Shown: positions 10,448-21,672, counted from the stretch's first letter. The stretch is DNA of 64,000 nucleotides from Bradyrhizobium sp. NDS-1 (GCF_032918005.1 NZ_CP136628.1:620001-684000); one strand, 5' to 3'. Numbers and translations are program-made. Notes: generated by a model not told the origin, from the sequence alone.

Positions 10448-10719
10448 GACACCGCCTTCACGCTCTCGAGCATGCCGTCGAGCTTGCCTTCCCGATCGAG
10501 TGCGTAGAGGTCGTCGCAGCCGCCGATATGAGTTCCGCCGATCCAGATCTGCGGAAAGGTCGCGCCCTCGCCGGCGCGGTCGTACATCTCGGCCCGCCAG
10601 GACGGGTTCTTGGCGACGTCGAATTCCGTGAAAGCCGCCTTCTTGCGGGTCAGCAGTGACCTCGCGGCGGAACAATAGCCGCAGCCCGGCCTGGTGTAGA
10701 TCTCGACAGCAGCAGTCAT
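10444..10719 (-). CDS. grxC: glutaredoxin 3
   Basis: This 91-residue glutaredoxin has the dithiol active site C13-G-Y-C16, the cis-proline segment 'TFPQIWIGGTHIGGCDDL' and the usual length. It reduces disulfides and mixed glutathione disulfides in the cytoplasm. CGYC rather than CPYC is a common rhizobial variant. It heads a tightly coupled run grxC-nitrilase-DUF1178, each joined by a 4-base ATGA overlap. Confidence 0.95.
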   Translation of the reverse strand: MTAAVEIYTRPGCGYCSAARSLLTRKKAAFTEFDVAKNPSWRAEMYDRAGEGATFPQIWIGGTHIGGCDDLYALDREGKLDGMLESVKAVS

Positions 10720-10766
10720 CTCGTCTGGCGCTCTCTTGTCATGAATTCATTGAATTATATGGGACT

Positions 10767-11564
10767 TTACTTGACCTCCACAACCCGGGCGAACACCAGC
10801 ACGTCGACCTGGGCGGCCTTGGCACGCAGCAGGGCCCGCGCGCAGGCGTCCAGGGTCGCGCCCGAGGTCAGGACGTCGTCGATCAGGACAATGCGGCGGC
10901 CCTGGACTTCAGCCTGGCGGTCCGGGGATACCTGAAACGCGCCCTGCACATTGGTCCCGCGCTGGGACCGCGACAGGCCGATCTGCTGCTCGGTGGCGCG
11001 CACCCGGCGCAGCACCTCGGCCTTCGTCTGGACCCCGCTCTGTCGACCGATGATCTGCGCCAGCGCCCCGGATTGGTTGTAGCGGCGCCGCCAGGCCCGC
11101 CGCCAGTGCAGCGGCACCGGCACCAGCATGTCGGCCCCGGCCAGCAGCTCGCCGCCCGCCCGCGCCATCCAGCGGCCCATGGCCGGCGCCAGATCGGTGC
11201 GATCCTGGTATTTCAGCGCATGCACCAGCGTGCGCGCGACGTCGTCATAGCGTACTGCCGCGCGGGCCCGCTGGTAGGCGGGCGGGTTCGCGATCGCCTC
11301 CATCGACAGCATGTCGGGGCCGGGATCATAGACGAAGGGAATGCCGAGCCGCGGGCAATAGGGCCGTTCGATGAACGACAGCCGCGCCCAGCACGAAGCG
11401 CAAACACCCTCGCCATCGACCGGCTCGCGGCAGGACACGCACTGCGTCGGCAGCGCGATGTCGAGCGCGAGCCGTGCCGCGCGCGTCAGCACATGGCGGC
11501 CGGCCGTCCACGCGGCACGCAGCGGTGAGGCAATGGAACGGGTGGGGGCGGCGTCGGCTTCCAT
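10767..11564 (-). CDS. ComF-family phosphoribosyltransferase-like protein
   Basis: The 265-residue protein has an N-terminal double zinc ribbon (C42, C45, C55, C58, C70) followed by a phosphoribosyltransferase fold with the PRPP motif 'VLIDDVLTSGAT' at 226-237. ComF relatives work in DNA uptake or in genome maintenance; outside competent bacteria the role is poorly known. It ends 47 bp before grxC on the same strand and may share its transcript. Confidence 0.93.
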   Translation of the reverse strand: MEADAAPTRSIASPLRAAWTAGRHVLTRAARLALDIALPTQCVSCREPVDGEGVCASCWARLSFIERPYCPRLGIPFVYDPGPDMLSMEAIANPPAYQRARAAVRYDDVARTLVHALKYQDRTDLAPAMGRWMARAGGELLAGADMLVPVPLHWRRAWRRRYNQSGALAQIIGRQSGVQTKAEVLRRVRATEQQIGLSRSQRGTNVQGAFQVSPDRQAEVQGRRIVLIDDVLTSGATLDACARALLRAKAAQVDVLVFARVVEVK

Positions 11565-11621
11565 AGGAAAAGGCTAGCGTTCCATTTGCGAGGGCTCAAG
11601 CGGCTCTGCCCGGAAGGGGCA

Positions 11622-12209
11622 TCAGGAGAGTAGTTCGTGGTGCTCTCTCAGGATGGTGCGGGCGCTCCGCGGATCCAGGGCCGGCGCGAGGATCGAATCA
11701 TAGGCAAGCCGCATCTGGCGAGCGGCCCGCGTAGGCGGCATCGCACCTATTCCTGTCCCCAGACCCGGGACGAGGAGAGAGCGGATCGCCTCGTTAGCAC
11801 CGGCATTGTGCCTGACGACAGCGATCAGCGCTGCCCGGAACGCGAGGTAAACGTTCACTGTCTGGTCGATGCGCGCTGGGACGCGCATCGTGGGCGCACT
11901 CACGAGAAACGGAAAGCGCTCGTGGCCCGTAGCAAGCACGATCGCTTGGCCGACCGGGAGTTCTCCATAATGATGCTCCGCCAATACGGCTTGCAGATTG
12001 GTTTGGAGATCCCAGCCAAAGTATCGCGAATAGAGCAGGTCGATCCCGCCATCCATGTGTCCAAAGCTGTTCGCGGGGCTCAGGATCGCGTCGGACTCCC
12101 GCGCGAAAATGTCGCCGAGCGAAACCTCGACCGCGGCCACGTCAGCAAACGCCGCCCTCCAGGCTTCAACAACGTCGGCGCTGATGTCTCGGAGGTGAAT
12201 GTTAAGCAC
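11622..12209 (-). CDS. macrodomain protein
   Basis: The 195-residue product is a single macro (ADP-ribose-binding) domain. The ligand loops are visible: 'ILSPANSFGHMDGGID' (loop 1) and 'LVPGLGTGIGAMPP' (loop 2). Macrodomains bind or hydrolyse ADP-ribose and its derivatives; the Asn and the GG after MD match hydrolytic members. It is divergent from the methyltransferase gene at 12318 and 57 bp upstream of the ComF-like gene on the same strand. No ADP-ribosyltransferase toxin is seen beside it. Confidence 0.88.
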   Translation of the reverse strand: MLNIHLRDISADVVEAWRAAFADVAAVEVSLGDIFARESDAILSPANSFGHMDGGIDLLYSRYFGWDLQTNLQAVLAEHHYGELPVGQAIVLATGHERFPFLVSAPTMRVPARIDQTVNVYLAFRAALIAVVRHNAGANEAIRSLLVPGLGTGIGAMPPTRAARQMRLAYDSILAPALDPRSARTILREHHELLS

Positions 12210-12317
12210 TGCCGGAGCCTCGGTGATGCCCGACTATACGATCATGCGCCTAACCGTACCACCTGCCTCGCTGCTGCCTGGGTTGCCAGAGTGGCCGTCA
12301 TAAGCGTAACCAGCGGC

Positions 12318-13166
12318 ATGGCTCAGACCCCCCCAAATCCTCCCGCCCTGTTTGATCGCGCCTTGCTGAACGCACGGCAGCAGCGTGCGCGGGCGCAGGG
12401 CGAGGTCACCTTTCTGCTCGATCGCGTCGCCGAGGACATATCCGACCGGCTGGCTGCGGTGATGCGCGAGTTTCACGCGGCGGCCGATCTTTGGACGCCC
12501 GGCGAAGGGCTCGCGGTGCTGCGCACGCGGCTTCCTGCCATTGAGCACATCGCGCTCGATGCGACGGGTGCGGAGAAATTGCCCTTTGCACCCGAAAGCC
12601 TCGACCTCGTCGTCTCGGCGCTCGCGCTGCAATTCGTCAACGACCTGCCGGGCGTGCTGGCGCAGGTGCGTCGCGCGCTGAAGCCGGATGGGCTGCTGCT
12701 GGCCGCGATGATCGGCGGCGACAGCCTGACCGAGCTGCGGCAGGCCTTTGCCGCGGCGGAGGCCGAATGCGAGGGCGGTGTCTCGCCACGCGTCGCGCCG
12801 TTCGCGGATTTGCGCGACATCGGCGCGTTGTTGCAACGGGCCGGCTTTGCGTTGCCCGTGACCGACGTCGATCGCGTCGTGGTGCGTTACGCCAACGCGT
12901 TCGCCTTGATGCAGGATCTCCGCCGCATGGGCGCCGGCAATGTGCTGATCGAGCGGCGGCGCGCGCCGTCGCGGCGCGCGACGCTGCTGCGGATGGCCGA
13001 GATCTACACCGAGCGCTTTGCCGATGCCGATGGCCGCATCCGCGCGACGTTCGACATCATCTGGCTCTCAGGCTGGGCGCCGCATGTCAGCCAGCAGCAG
13101 CCGCTGAAGCCGGGATCGGCCAAGGCGAGCCTGGCCGAGGCGGTGAAGAAGGCGGGGAAGGAGTGA
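12318..13166 (+). CDS. NDUFAF5/BioC-like SAM methyltransferase domain protein
   Basis: The start is ATG at 12318 ('MAQTPPNPPALFDRALL'); the frame is open further upstream but those residues match nothing and overlap the macrodomain gene. The 282-residue protein contains the methyltransferase-11 features 'LPFAPESLDLVVSALALQFVNDLP' and 'ALKPDGLLLAAMIGGDSLTELR', typical of the mitochondrial complex I assembly factor NDUFAF5 and its alphaproteobacterial relatives. The usual DxGxGxG SAM motif is not recognisable where expected (about 55-70, 'LWTPGEGLAVL'). A role in complex I assembly is inferred from the family. Confidence 0.85.
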   Translation: MAQTPPNPPALFDRALLNARQQRARAQGEVTFLLDRVAEDISDRLAAVMREFHAAADLWTPGEGLAVLRTRLPAIEHIALDATGAEKLPFAPESLDLVVSALALQFVNDLPGVLAQVRRALKPDGLLLAAMIGGDSLTELRQAFAAAEAECEGGVSPRVAPFADLRDIGALLQRAGFALPVTDVDRVVVRYANAFALMQDLRRMGAGNVLIERRRAPSRRATLLRMAEIYTERFADADGRIRATFDIIWLSGWAPHVSQQQPLKPGSAKASLAEAVKKAGKE

Positions 13167-13176
13167 TCCACACGCT

Positions 13177-13214
13177 GTCATTCCGGGTTCGCCCTTTGGG
13201 CGCCCCGGAATGAC
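13177..13214. terminator. long palindrome between convergent genes (terminator or REP-like)
   Basis: A nearly perfect inverted repeat with arms starting GTCATTCCGGG and ending CCCGGAATGAC, with an inner CGCC/GGCG pair, lies 10 bp after the methyltransferase stop and 15 bp before the Nudix stop. It is well placed as a bidirectional terminator. Similar sequences at 15137-15223 suggest it belongs to a dispersed palindrome family. Confidence 0.65.
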
Positions 13215-13229
13215 GATGCACGAGCATCG

Positions 13230-13640
13230 TCACATCAGCAAATCGATCAAATGCGGGATCAGCGGAATGTCCGCGGGCGGCATCGGGTAGTCACGCAGCT
13301 TGTTGGCGCGAACCCAGGCGAGGTTCTGGCCCTCGCGCGCCGTCACAATCCCTTCCCAGCGCCGGCAGATATAGAGCGGCATGAGCAGGTGGAAGCTATC
13401 ATAGCCATAGCTCGCGAAGGTCAGCGGCGCGAGGCACGGCTCGGCGACGGTGATGCCGAGCTCCTCGTGCAGCTCACGGATCAGGCTCTGCTCCGGCCGC
13501 TCGCCGGGTTCACATTTGCCGCCGGGAAACTCCCAGAGGCCGGCCAGCGCCTTGCCCTCGGGGCGCTGCGCGATCAGGACGCGCTTGTCGGCGTCGACCA
13601 GCGCGCAGGCCACCACCAGTGTCAGTTTGAGGTCGGCCAT
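13230..13640 (-). CDS. mutT: Nudix hydrolase, MutT-type (8-oxo-dGTP diphosphatase)
   Basis: The 136-residue protein has an intact Nudix box (G41-x5-E47-x7-R55-E-L-H-E-E-L-G-I63) and 'AQRPEGKALAGLWEFPGGK', the MutT signature that goes with 8-oxo-dGTP clean-up. The start ATG at 13640 ('MADLKLTLVVACAL') gives the normal family length; an upstream ATG at 13736 would add 32 residues without family similarity. It precedes the TadG-like and argJ region as in related genomes. Confidence 0.9.
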   Translation of the reverse strand: MADLKLTLVVACALVDADKRVLIAQRPEGKALAGLWEFPGGKCEPGERPEQSLIRELHEELGITVAEPCLAPLTFASYGYDSFHLLMPLYICRRWEGIVTAREGQNLAWVRANKLRDYPMPPADIPLIPHLIDLLM

Positions 13641-13723
13641 GTTCGGAATGTCGCTCGCTGGGGTCGTTCGCAAGGATTCGTTAATCGTGCTGAAGGGGCT
13701 ACGATTCCAGCGGCCCCATAAGT

Positions 13724-13765
13724 CATATTTAATCAAGGGTTCCTAGAGTGGGAACATATTTAATC
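13724..13765. promoter_or_regulatory. pair of direct repeats upstream of the TadE/G-like gene
   Basis: The 11-mer CATATTTAATC occurs at 13724-13734 and again at 13755-13765, 31 bp apart (about three helical turns), flanking an inverted GTTCC/GGAAC. It is AT-rich against a GC-rich background and lies 18-59 bp upstream of the ATG at 13783. It may be a regulator-binding site; no regulator is assigned. Confidence 0.35.
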
Positions 13766-13782
13766 CATTCCGGGCTTCATCC

Positions 13783-15123
13783 ATGCGCGCCGTGCTTTGC
13801 TCCATTATTCGCCGGTTCGCAACCGACCGGCGCGGCAATATTGCGGTGATTTTCGCACTCGCCTGCGTCCCCGTGATCACGGTGATCGGTTGCGCGGTCG
13901 ATTACTCCCGCGCAACGCAGATGCGGTCGAAGCTGCAGGCCGCGGCCGACGCGGCCAGTGTCGGTGCGATCGCCAAGGCTTCACCGGCCTTTGCGGCTGC
14001 GGGCACGATGACCTCGGACGGTGCGATCCCGGCCGGTGTCGCCGACGCAAGGAACATCTTCAATGCCAACGTCGCCAACCTGACCGGCTATACGCTCGAC
14101 AGCGTCACGCCGGCCGTGGTCAAGAACGGCTCGACGGTCACCTCGACCGTCGCGTTCACCGGCAGCATCAAGTCCATGTTCCTCGGCGTGATCGGCAAGA
14201 CCGCGCTGGCGGCCAGCGGCACGTCGACGGCAACGGCGAGCATGCCGCTCTATGTCGACTTCTACCTGCTGCTGGACAATTCACCGTCGATGGGCGTGGC
14301 GGCGACGCCCGCTGACGTCAGCAAGATGGTCAGCAACACGTCCGACAAATGCGCTTTCGCCTGCCACGACTACAACGACCCCAACAATTACTACAATCTC
14401 GCCAAGTCCATCGGTGTGACCACGCGGATCGACGTGCTGCGCAGTGCCACCCAGTCCCTGATGGACACGGCCGCCGCGAGCCAGACCTATTCGAACCAGT
14501 TCCGCATGGCGATCTACGATTTCGGCGCGGCGTCCTCGAGCATCGGCCTGCGCGCGCCGTTCGCGCTGTCGTCCAGCCTGTCGAGCGCCAAGTCGGCCGC
14601 GGCAAACATCGACCTGATGGGCGTCTACGGCAACAATGACGCCTACACCAAGGACATGGATACGCCCTTCAGCTCGGTCTTTCCGGCGCTCAACAATCTG
14701 ATCAGCGCGCCCGGGGCGGGGACGTCGTCCGCGCCGCTGAAGTACGTGTTCTTCGTCTCCGACGGGGTGGCGGACGAGAACAATTCGGGATGCCTGAAGC
14801 CGATCAAGAACGTGAGCGGCATGTCGCGCTGCCAGTCGCCGATCAACAGCGCGCTCTGTGACACGCTGAAGAACCGCAAGATCAAGGTCGCGGTGCTCTA
14901 CACCACCTACCTGCAACTGCCGACCAACTCCTGGTACATGAGCTGGATCGACCCGTTCAACAAGCCGCCGTTCGGCCCGTCGCCCAACAGCGAGATCGCC
15001 CAGAAGATGCAGAGCTGCGCCTCGCCGGGGCTGTATTTCGAGGTGAGCCCGACGCAGGGCATCTCGGATGCGATGAACGCATTATTCCGGAAGGCGGTCG
15101 CGGACGCGCGGATTTCGGGGTGA
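13783..15123 (+). CDS. TadE/TadG-like pilus-assembly protein with von Willebrand A domain
   Basis: The 446-residue protein has a short cytoplasmic N-terminus, then 'RRGNIAVIFALACVPVITVIGCAVDYSRA' (a TadE/G-type membrane anchor, about 17-40), a helical stretch with 'LQAAADAASVGAIAKA', and a C-terminal vWA domain whose MIDAS DxSxS is D165-N-S-P-S169. Tad-locus TadG proteins of this form help build Flp pili on the cell surface. No other tad or flp gene is nearby, so this is an orphan copy. It converges on argJ across two palindromes. Confidence 0.88.
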   Translation: MRAVLCSIIRRFATDRRGNIAVIFALACVPVITVIGCAVDYSRATQMRSKLQAAADAASVGAIAKASPAFAAAGTMTSDGAIPAGVADARNIFNANVANLTGYTLDSVTPAVVKNGSTVTSTVAFTGSIKSMFLGVIGKTALAASGTSTATASMPLYVDFYLLLDNSPSMGVAATPADVSKMVSNTSDKCAFACHDYNDPNNYYNLAKSIGVTTRIDVLRSATQSLMDTAAASQTYSNQFRMAIYDFGAASSSIGLRAPFALSSSLSSAKSAAANIDLMGVYGNNDAYTKDMDTPFSSVFPALNNLISAPGAGTSSAPLKYVFFVSDGVADENNSGCLKPIKNVSGMSRCQSPINSALCDTLKNRKIKVAVLYTTYLQLPTNSWYMSWIDPFNKPPFGPSPNSEIAQKMQSCASPGLYFEVSPTQGISDAMNALFRKAVADARISG

Positions 15124-15136
15124 GGCCAGGGACGTG

Positions 15137-15223
15137 TTCCGGGGCGATGCGCCAGCATCGAACCCGGAATCTCGCGCCGCATGAACATCCGGATTCCGGG
15201 TTCTCGCGTCGCGAGCCCGGAAT
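15137..15223. repeat. two adjacent palindromes between convergent genes
   Basis: Two hairpins lie between the TadG-like gene and argJ: 15137-15169 (TTCCGGGGCGATGC with GCATCG and CCCGGAA) and 15193-15223 (ATTCCGGG/CCCGGAAT with inner CTCGC/GCGAG). They share the CCGGAATGAC-like edge of the palindrome at 13177. They probably act as terminators here and belong to a repeated family. Confidence 0.6.
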
Positions 15224-15236
15224 GACAACGTGGGGC

Positions 15237-16478
15237 CTAAGACCTGTAATCGCCGTTGATCGCGACATATTCCTTGGTGAGGTCGCAGGTCATGACGCGG
15301 TCGCGGCCCTTTCCGAGGCCGAGCGAGACCAGAATTGCGATCTCCGGCGCCTTCATCGCTTCCGACACCTGGGCTTCGTCATAGGACGGATCGCGTGCGC
15401 CGCTCTTGGCGACGCGGATGCCGTTGAAGGAGATCGAGAGCTTGTCGCGATCGGCCGGCTCGCCGGCCTTGCCGACCGCCATCACCACGCGGCCCCAATT
15501 GGCGTCCTCGCCGGCGATCGCGGTCTTCACCAGCGGCGAGTTCGCGATCGACATCGCGATCTTGCGTGCCGAGGCCTTGGTCTTGGCGCCCTCGACCGTG
15601 ATCTCGACCAGCTTGCGCGCGCCCTCGCCGTCGCGCGCCACCTGCTCGGCGAGGTTGGCGAGCACCTGGTTGAACGCCTTGACGAAAGCCTTCAGGCGCG
15701 GATCGCTGGCGCGGCTGATCTTCGGTGCGCCGTGCTCGGCGGCAGTTCCGGTGGCGAAGGCCAGCAGCGTGTCCGAGGTCGAGGTGTCGCCATCGATCGT
15801 CACGGCGTTGAAGGTGTCCTCGACGCCGGCCTTGAGCAACGCCTGCAGCGCGGCGGGCGCGATCGGCGCGTCGGTGAAGATGAAGGACAGCATCGTCGCC
15901 ATGTCGGGGGCGATCATGCCGGCGCCCTTGGCCATGCCGTTGATGGTGACCTTGGCCTTGCCGAGCTTGACGGTCGCGGTCGCGACCTTCGGGAAGGTGT
16001 CGGTGGTCATGATCGCCTTGGCGGCAGTGAGGTAGTCGCCGGGCTCGGCGGCCTCGGCGAGGCGGCCCAGCACGCCGTCGAACTTGGTCGCGTCCAGCGG
16101 CTCGCCGATCACACCGGTCGAGGCCAGGAAGATCTCGCTCTCGCTGCATCCGACCGCCTTGGCTGCGATCTTGGCGGTCAGCGCAGTCGAGGCGCGGCCG
16201 GTCTTGCCGGTAAAGGCATTGGCGTTGCCGGAATTGACGACGAGGGCGCGTGCCTTGCCGCCCTTCAGCTTGGCGCGGCACCATTCCACGGGGGCGGAGG
16301 GGCACTTCGATTTGGTGAAGACGCCGGCCACCGCGGTTCCCTTGTCCATCACCGCCAGCAGCACGTCGGTGCGGTTCTTGTAGCGGATGCCGGCTTCGGC
16401 CGTCGCAAGGCGGATACCCGCAATCACGGGCATGTCGGGAACGGTTTTCGGAGCGAGCGGGGAGACGGTTGAGGACAT
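15237..16478 (-). CDS. argJ: bifunctional glutamate N-acetyltransferase / amino-acid N-acetyltransferase
   Basis: ArgJ recycles the acetyl group from N-acetylornithine to glutamate in arginine synthesis; bifunctional forms also use acetyl-CoA. The 413-residue precursor is cut by itself into two chains before the nucleophilic Thr195 in '[10 protein letters not shown]'; the [10 protein letters not shown] segment (about 82-91) is also typical. It is followed on the minus strand only by palindromes. A parvulin gene lies 117 bp upstream in the same orientation. Confidence 0.97.
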   Translation of the reverse strand: MSSTVSPLAPKTVPDMPVIAGIRLATAEAGIRYKNRTDVLLAVMDKGTAVAGVFTKSKCPSAPVEWCRAKLKGGKARALVVNSGNANAFTGKTGRASTALTAKIAAKAVGCSESEIFLASTGVIGEPLDATKFDGVLGRLAEAAEPGDYLTAAKAIMTTDTFPKVATATVKLGKAKVTINGMAKGAGMIAPDMATMLSFIFTDAPIAPAALQALLKAGVEDTFNAVTIDGDTSTSDTLLAFATGTAAEHGAPKISRASDPRLKAFVKAFNQVLANLAEQVARDGEGARKLVEITVEGAKTKASARKIAMSIANSPLVKTAIAGEDANWGRVVMAVGKAGEPADRDKLSISFNGIRVAKSGARDPSYDEAQVSEAMKAPEIAILVSLGLGKGRDRVMTCDLTKEYVAINGDYRS

Positions 16479-16595
16479 CGCGGGGGCGCCTTGGTGGGTC
16501 TGGACATGCAGATGGCCGGGGAATCCCCGGCCATTGCGACGTTAGATACTATTGGCGTCCGTGAAGTGACAGAGAATTCTTGCTTCTTCGCGGTC

Positions 16596-17510
16596 TTACT
16601 TCTTGGCAGGCGGAGCCATCTTGCTGTCGGACGGCTTGGCTGCGTCCGCCGGCTTGGCGTCGGCCGCCGGCTGATCCAGACGCTCGACCTTGGCCTCCGC
16701 GCGCAGCTTGGCCACGTACTCGGCCTGGGCCTTGCGGGTAACGTAGCTCTCGATCTGGGTCTTGACCTGCTCGAAGTCCGGCGCCTTGCGGTTGCGCTTT
16801 TCCTCGACCTTGATGATGTGCCAGCCGAACTGCGACTTCACGGGGTCGGAGATCTTGCCGGGCTCCATGGCGAAGGCGACCGTCGAGAATTCCGGCACCA
16901 TCTGTTCCTTGGTGAAGAAGCCGAGGTCGCCGCCGTCGGCCGAGCCCGGATCCTTGGACTTCTTCTTGGCCAGCTCGGCGAAATCGGCACCCTTGTCGAG
17001 CTCGGCCTTCACGGCCTTGGCCTCGTCCTCGGTCTCGACCAGGATGTGGCGCGCCCGCACCTCCTGCTCCCCGGTGATCTGCTTGGAGGCCTCCTCATAG
17101 ACCTTCTTCATGGCGTCTGGGGTGGTGGCGGCCTTGCCCTCGCCCGCGAGCAGGCTGTCCATCAGAAGCCGGTTGCGGGCGAATGCCAGGCGCTTCTTGA
17201 ACTCCTCGCTGTCGGCGACCTTCTTGTCTTCGGCAGCCTTGCTGACGATTTTCATGTCGATCAGGAACGACAGGACGTTCTCGTCCTTGGTCGCCGGGTC
17301 CATCTGGGCGAGGCTCGCCCCGAGCTCCTCCTCGGCCATGGCGACGTCGCTCTTCTTGATTTCCGCGCCATTGACCTTCGCCAGCACCGGATCGTCGGCG
17401 GCCCGGAGCGGGCCCGCGAACGCCAGGGACAGCGCCAGGGCGAGGCTGCCAGCCAGGGCGGACGCGCGGCGGAAACGCTGGCCGGTGGTTGCCGGGAACG
17501 AGGTGGTCAT
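16596..17510 (-). CDS. peptidylprolyl isomerase, parvulin type (periplasmic)
   Basis: The 304-residue product has a signal peptide (basic 'QRFRRAS' then a hydrophobic core, cleavage near 'GPLRAADD', about residue 37), a SurA/PrsA-like N-terminal helical part, and one rotamase domain (about 141-235) beginning 'VRARHILVETEDEAKAV' with 'GGDLGFFTKEQMVPEF' and 'QFGWHIIKV'. The C-terminus is Ala/Pro/Lys-rich. It should assist folding of exported proteins. It is divergent from secA, which makes functional sense, and upstream of argJ. Confidence 0.93.
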   Translation of the reverse strand: MTTSFPATTGQRFRRASALAGSLALALSLAFAGPLRAADDPVLAKVNGAEIKKSDVAMAEEELGASLAQMDPATKDENVLSFLIDMKIVSKAAEDKKVADSEEFKKRLAFARNRLLMDSLLAGEGKAATTPDAMKKVYEEASKQITGEQEVRARHILVETEDEAKAVKAELDKGADFAELAKKKSKDPGSADGGDLGFFTKEQMVPEFSTVAFAMEPGKISDPVKSQFGWHIIKVEEKRNRKAPDFEQVKTQIESYVTRKAQAEYVAKLRAEAKVERLDQPAADAKPADAAKPSDSKMAPPAKK

Positions 17511-17631
17511 GGAAAATCCTTATGTTGAAGCAGGGGGCTGCTCGAGCGGGGCGGACACTCGCCCAATTCAGGGGGCCTTGGCAACGCGAAAAGTCTGTCA
17601 AAATGATGAATTAGCCGCAATGCGCCCGCCG

Positions 17632-17660
17632 TTGACAAGGCCCTGACCGGGCCATATCTC
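17632..17660 (+). promoter_or_regulatory. sigma-70-type promoter of secA
   Basis: TTGACA at 17632-17637 matches the -35 consensus exactly and TATCTC at 17655-17660 is a fair -10; the spacing is exactly 17 bp. Transcription would start near 17667, giving a secA leader of about 195 nt. Confidence 0.6.
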
Positions 17661-17675
17661 TGCCCGGTCGCGACC

Positions 17676-17795
17676 ATGGCGATGGCGTTTATTTTGCTGC
17701 GTTTTTGGCCGTTGAACCCAGGCTTGCCCAATTCCCACCCATATGGCGGACGCCCCCGCAGTCCGGGCCAGCGGCGCCGTCAGGCGTCACGGTGA
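17676..17795 (+). CDS. possible leader peptide upstream of secA (39 codons)
   Basis: An ATG at 17676 opens a 39-codon frame that ends with TGA at 17793-17795, 67 nt before the secA ATG. The product would begin 'MAMAFILLRFWPLNPG', short and hydrophobic, and end with an arginine-rich tail containing 'GQRRRQASR'. With transcription starting near 17667 the frame would be almost leaderless. A secretion-monitoring leader (as SecM in Escherichia coli) is possible; no known arrest motif is recognised and the frame may be chance. Confidence 0.3.
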   Translation: MAMAFILLRFWPLNPGLPNSHPYGGRPRSPGQRRRQASR

Positions 17796-17862
17796 GTTGA
17801 TGGGCAGGCGGGTGACAACTTCTTAGGCCCACGCGGTTGAATCGCGAACACAGGAACCAGGC

Positions 17863-20703
<2,841 letters not shown>

Positions 20704-21143
20704 TTAGCCACGCAGGCGTGAGGCGCGACATCGACGCTTCATTCTCCACGGTCGTCGCCCGGCTTGCCGCCTTCGCTGAAGCTTCGGCGCGCCGAGCACC
20801 CCTCTGGGCCTCGGCGTAGCCTTGGCGAAGCCGGGACCGGGCGACCCAGCACGCCGCGGCCTCTCGGTTCAATCACATCAGTCTCTGGAATACTGGATCG
20901 CCCGATTAAATCGAGCGATGACAGCTGAGTGTGGGGCGCGCAGGATTCTCCACATCGTCGTTCCTGCGAACGCAGGGACCCATACCGCGGGATCTATCGA
21001 AGGCCCGCGGTCGTCATACCGTGCGAAGCAGGGCAACCAACAATCTTTGAAACAGCTGCGCCCTGTGGTTATGGGTCCCGGCTTTCGCCGGGACGACGCG
21101 GTTTGCTGGGTTGGGGACGCGGCTACTTTCGCGACGTGCCCAC
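20704..21143. other. intergenic region after secA, filled by palindromic repeats
   Basis: No gene is supported. The region holds an imperfect inverted repeat at 20754-20845 (GTCGCCCGGCTT against a right arm ending GGGCGAC), which may end the secA transcript, and one copy of the dispersed ~140-bp element at 20955-21098. Confidence 0.6.
20955..21098 (+). repeat. dispersed ~140-bp palindromic element, copy 1
   Basis: The element begins TCGTCGTTCCTGCGAACGCA, continues with 'GGGACCCATACCGCGGGATC', a variable middle, 'CTGTGGTTATGGGTCCC' and ends GGGACGACG. Its ends are each inverted repeats and are complementary to each other. Two other copies lie at 34454-34596 and 58580-58704; the middle differs while the ends are conserved. 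Confidence 0.75.
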
Positions 21144-21611
21144 TCAATTCGAGCTGTCGATCAGACTCTCCAGCAGCCGCTTCAATTCGCTGGTCGACTT
21201 ATCGCCGTAGCTCTCCAGGATGTGCTCCTCCTGGTCCACCGCGAGCGAGTTGAGCTTCCTGCTCAACACCTTGCCGCGGTCGGAGATGAACATCAGGACC
21301 TTGCGGCGGTCGCCCGGATCCTGCACGCGGTAGACCAGCGTGTCCGAGACCATGCGGTCGATCATCTTGGTCAGGGTCGGATGGTTGAGCAGCACGGCGT
21401 CCGCAAGCTCGCCCATCGAATGGCCGTTGCCATCCGACAGCACCTTCAGGATGCGCCATTGCTCGACCGGCACGCCTTCCTTGCTCAACCGCAGTTCGAG
21501 CTGCCGGTTGATTTCCCGGTTGGCTTGCGCGAGCAGGTAGGCGAGGTGTTCGGTGATCGGGGTGTTTTCTTTCGACGGTTTTGCCACGGCTAAGACTTCG
21601 TCTTGACCCAA
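21144..21611 (-). CDS. MarR-family transcriptional regulator
   Basis: The 155-residue protein has a MarR winged helix: 'LRLSKEGVPVEQWRILKVLSDGNGHSMGELADAVLLNHPTLTKMIDRMV' (recognition helix around 'NHPTLTKMI', about 75-90) and the wing 'VYRVQDPGDRRKVLMFISDRGK'. MarR proteins are dimeric repressors released by small ligands. It is divergent from the amide-sensing gene at 21692, with AT-rich palindromes between them, so it is the likely regulator of the amidase locus. Confidence 0.92.
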   Translation of the reverse strand: MGQDEVLAVAKPSKENTPITEHLAYLLAQANREINRQLELRLSKEGVPVEQWRILKVLSDGNGHSMGELADAVLLNHPTLTKMIDRMVSDTLVYRVQDPGDRRKVLMFISDRGKVLSRKLNSLAVDQEEHILESYGDKSTSELKRLLESLIDSSN

Positions 21612-21652
21612 ATGAGTGAATGTCTTGCAATCGATGCTGCATCTATATGCAC

Positions 21653-21672
21653 TTCAATTGTTGAATATTCAA
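21653..21672. promoter_or_regulatory. overlapping palindromes, candidate MarR operator
   Basis: TTCAATTGTTGAA (21653-21665) overlaps the perfect 12-bp palindrome TTGAATATTCAA (21661-21672). Both lie in the 80-bp gap between the MarR gene and the divergent binding-protein gene. Paired AT-rich inverted repeats of this size are what MarR dimers bind. Confidence 0.5.

Larger units (their letters stand above)
17511..17862. other. divergent region between the parvulin gene and secA
   Basis: These 352 bases must contain promoters for both genes. For secA a sigma-70-like promoter is visible (17632-17660) followed by a short open frame (17676-17795), both entered separately. For the parvulin gene, TTGACA reads on the minus strand near 17597-17602 without a convincing -10. 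Confidence 0.5.

Noticed and set aside
11637..12317. N-terminal extension of the methyltransferase frame
   Set aside because: The frame is open but lies opposite the macrodomain gene, and the extra 227 residues lack family similarity; ATG at 12318 fits better.
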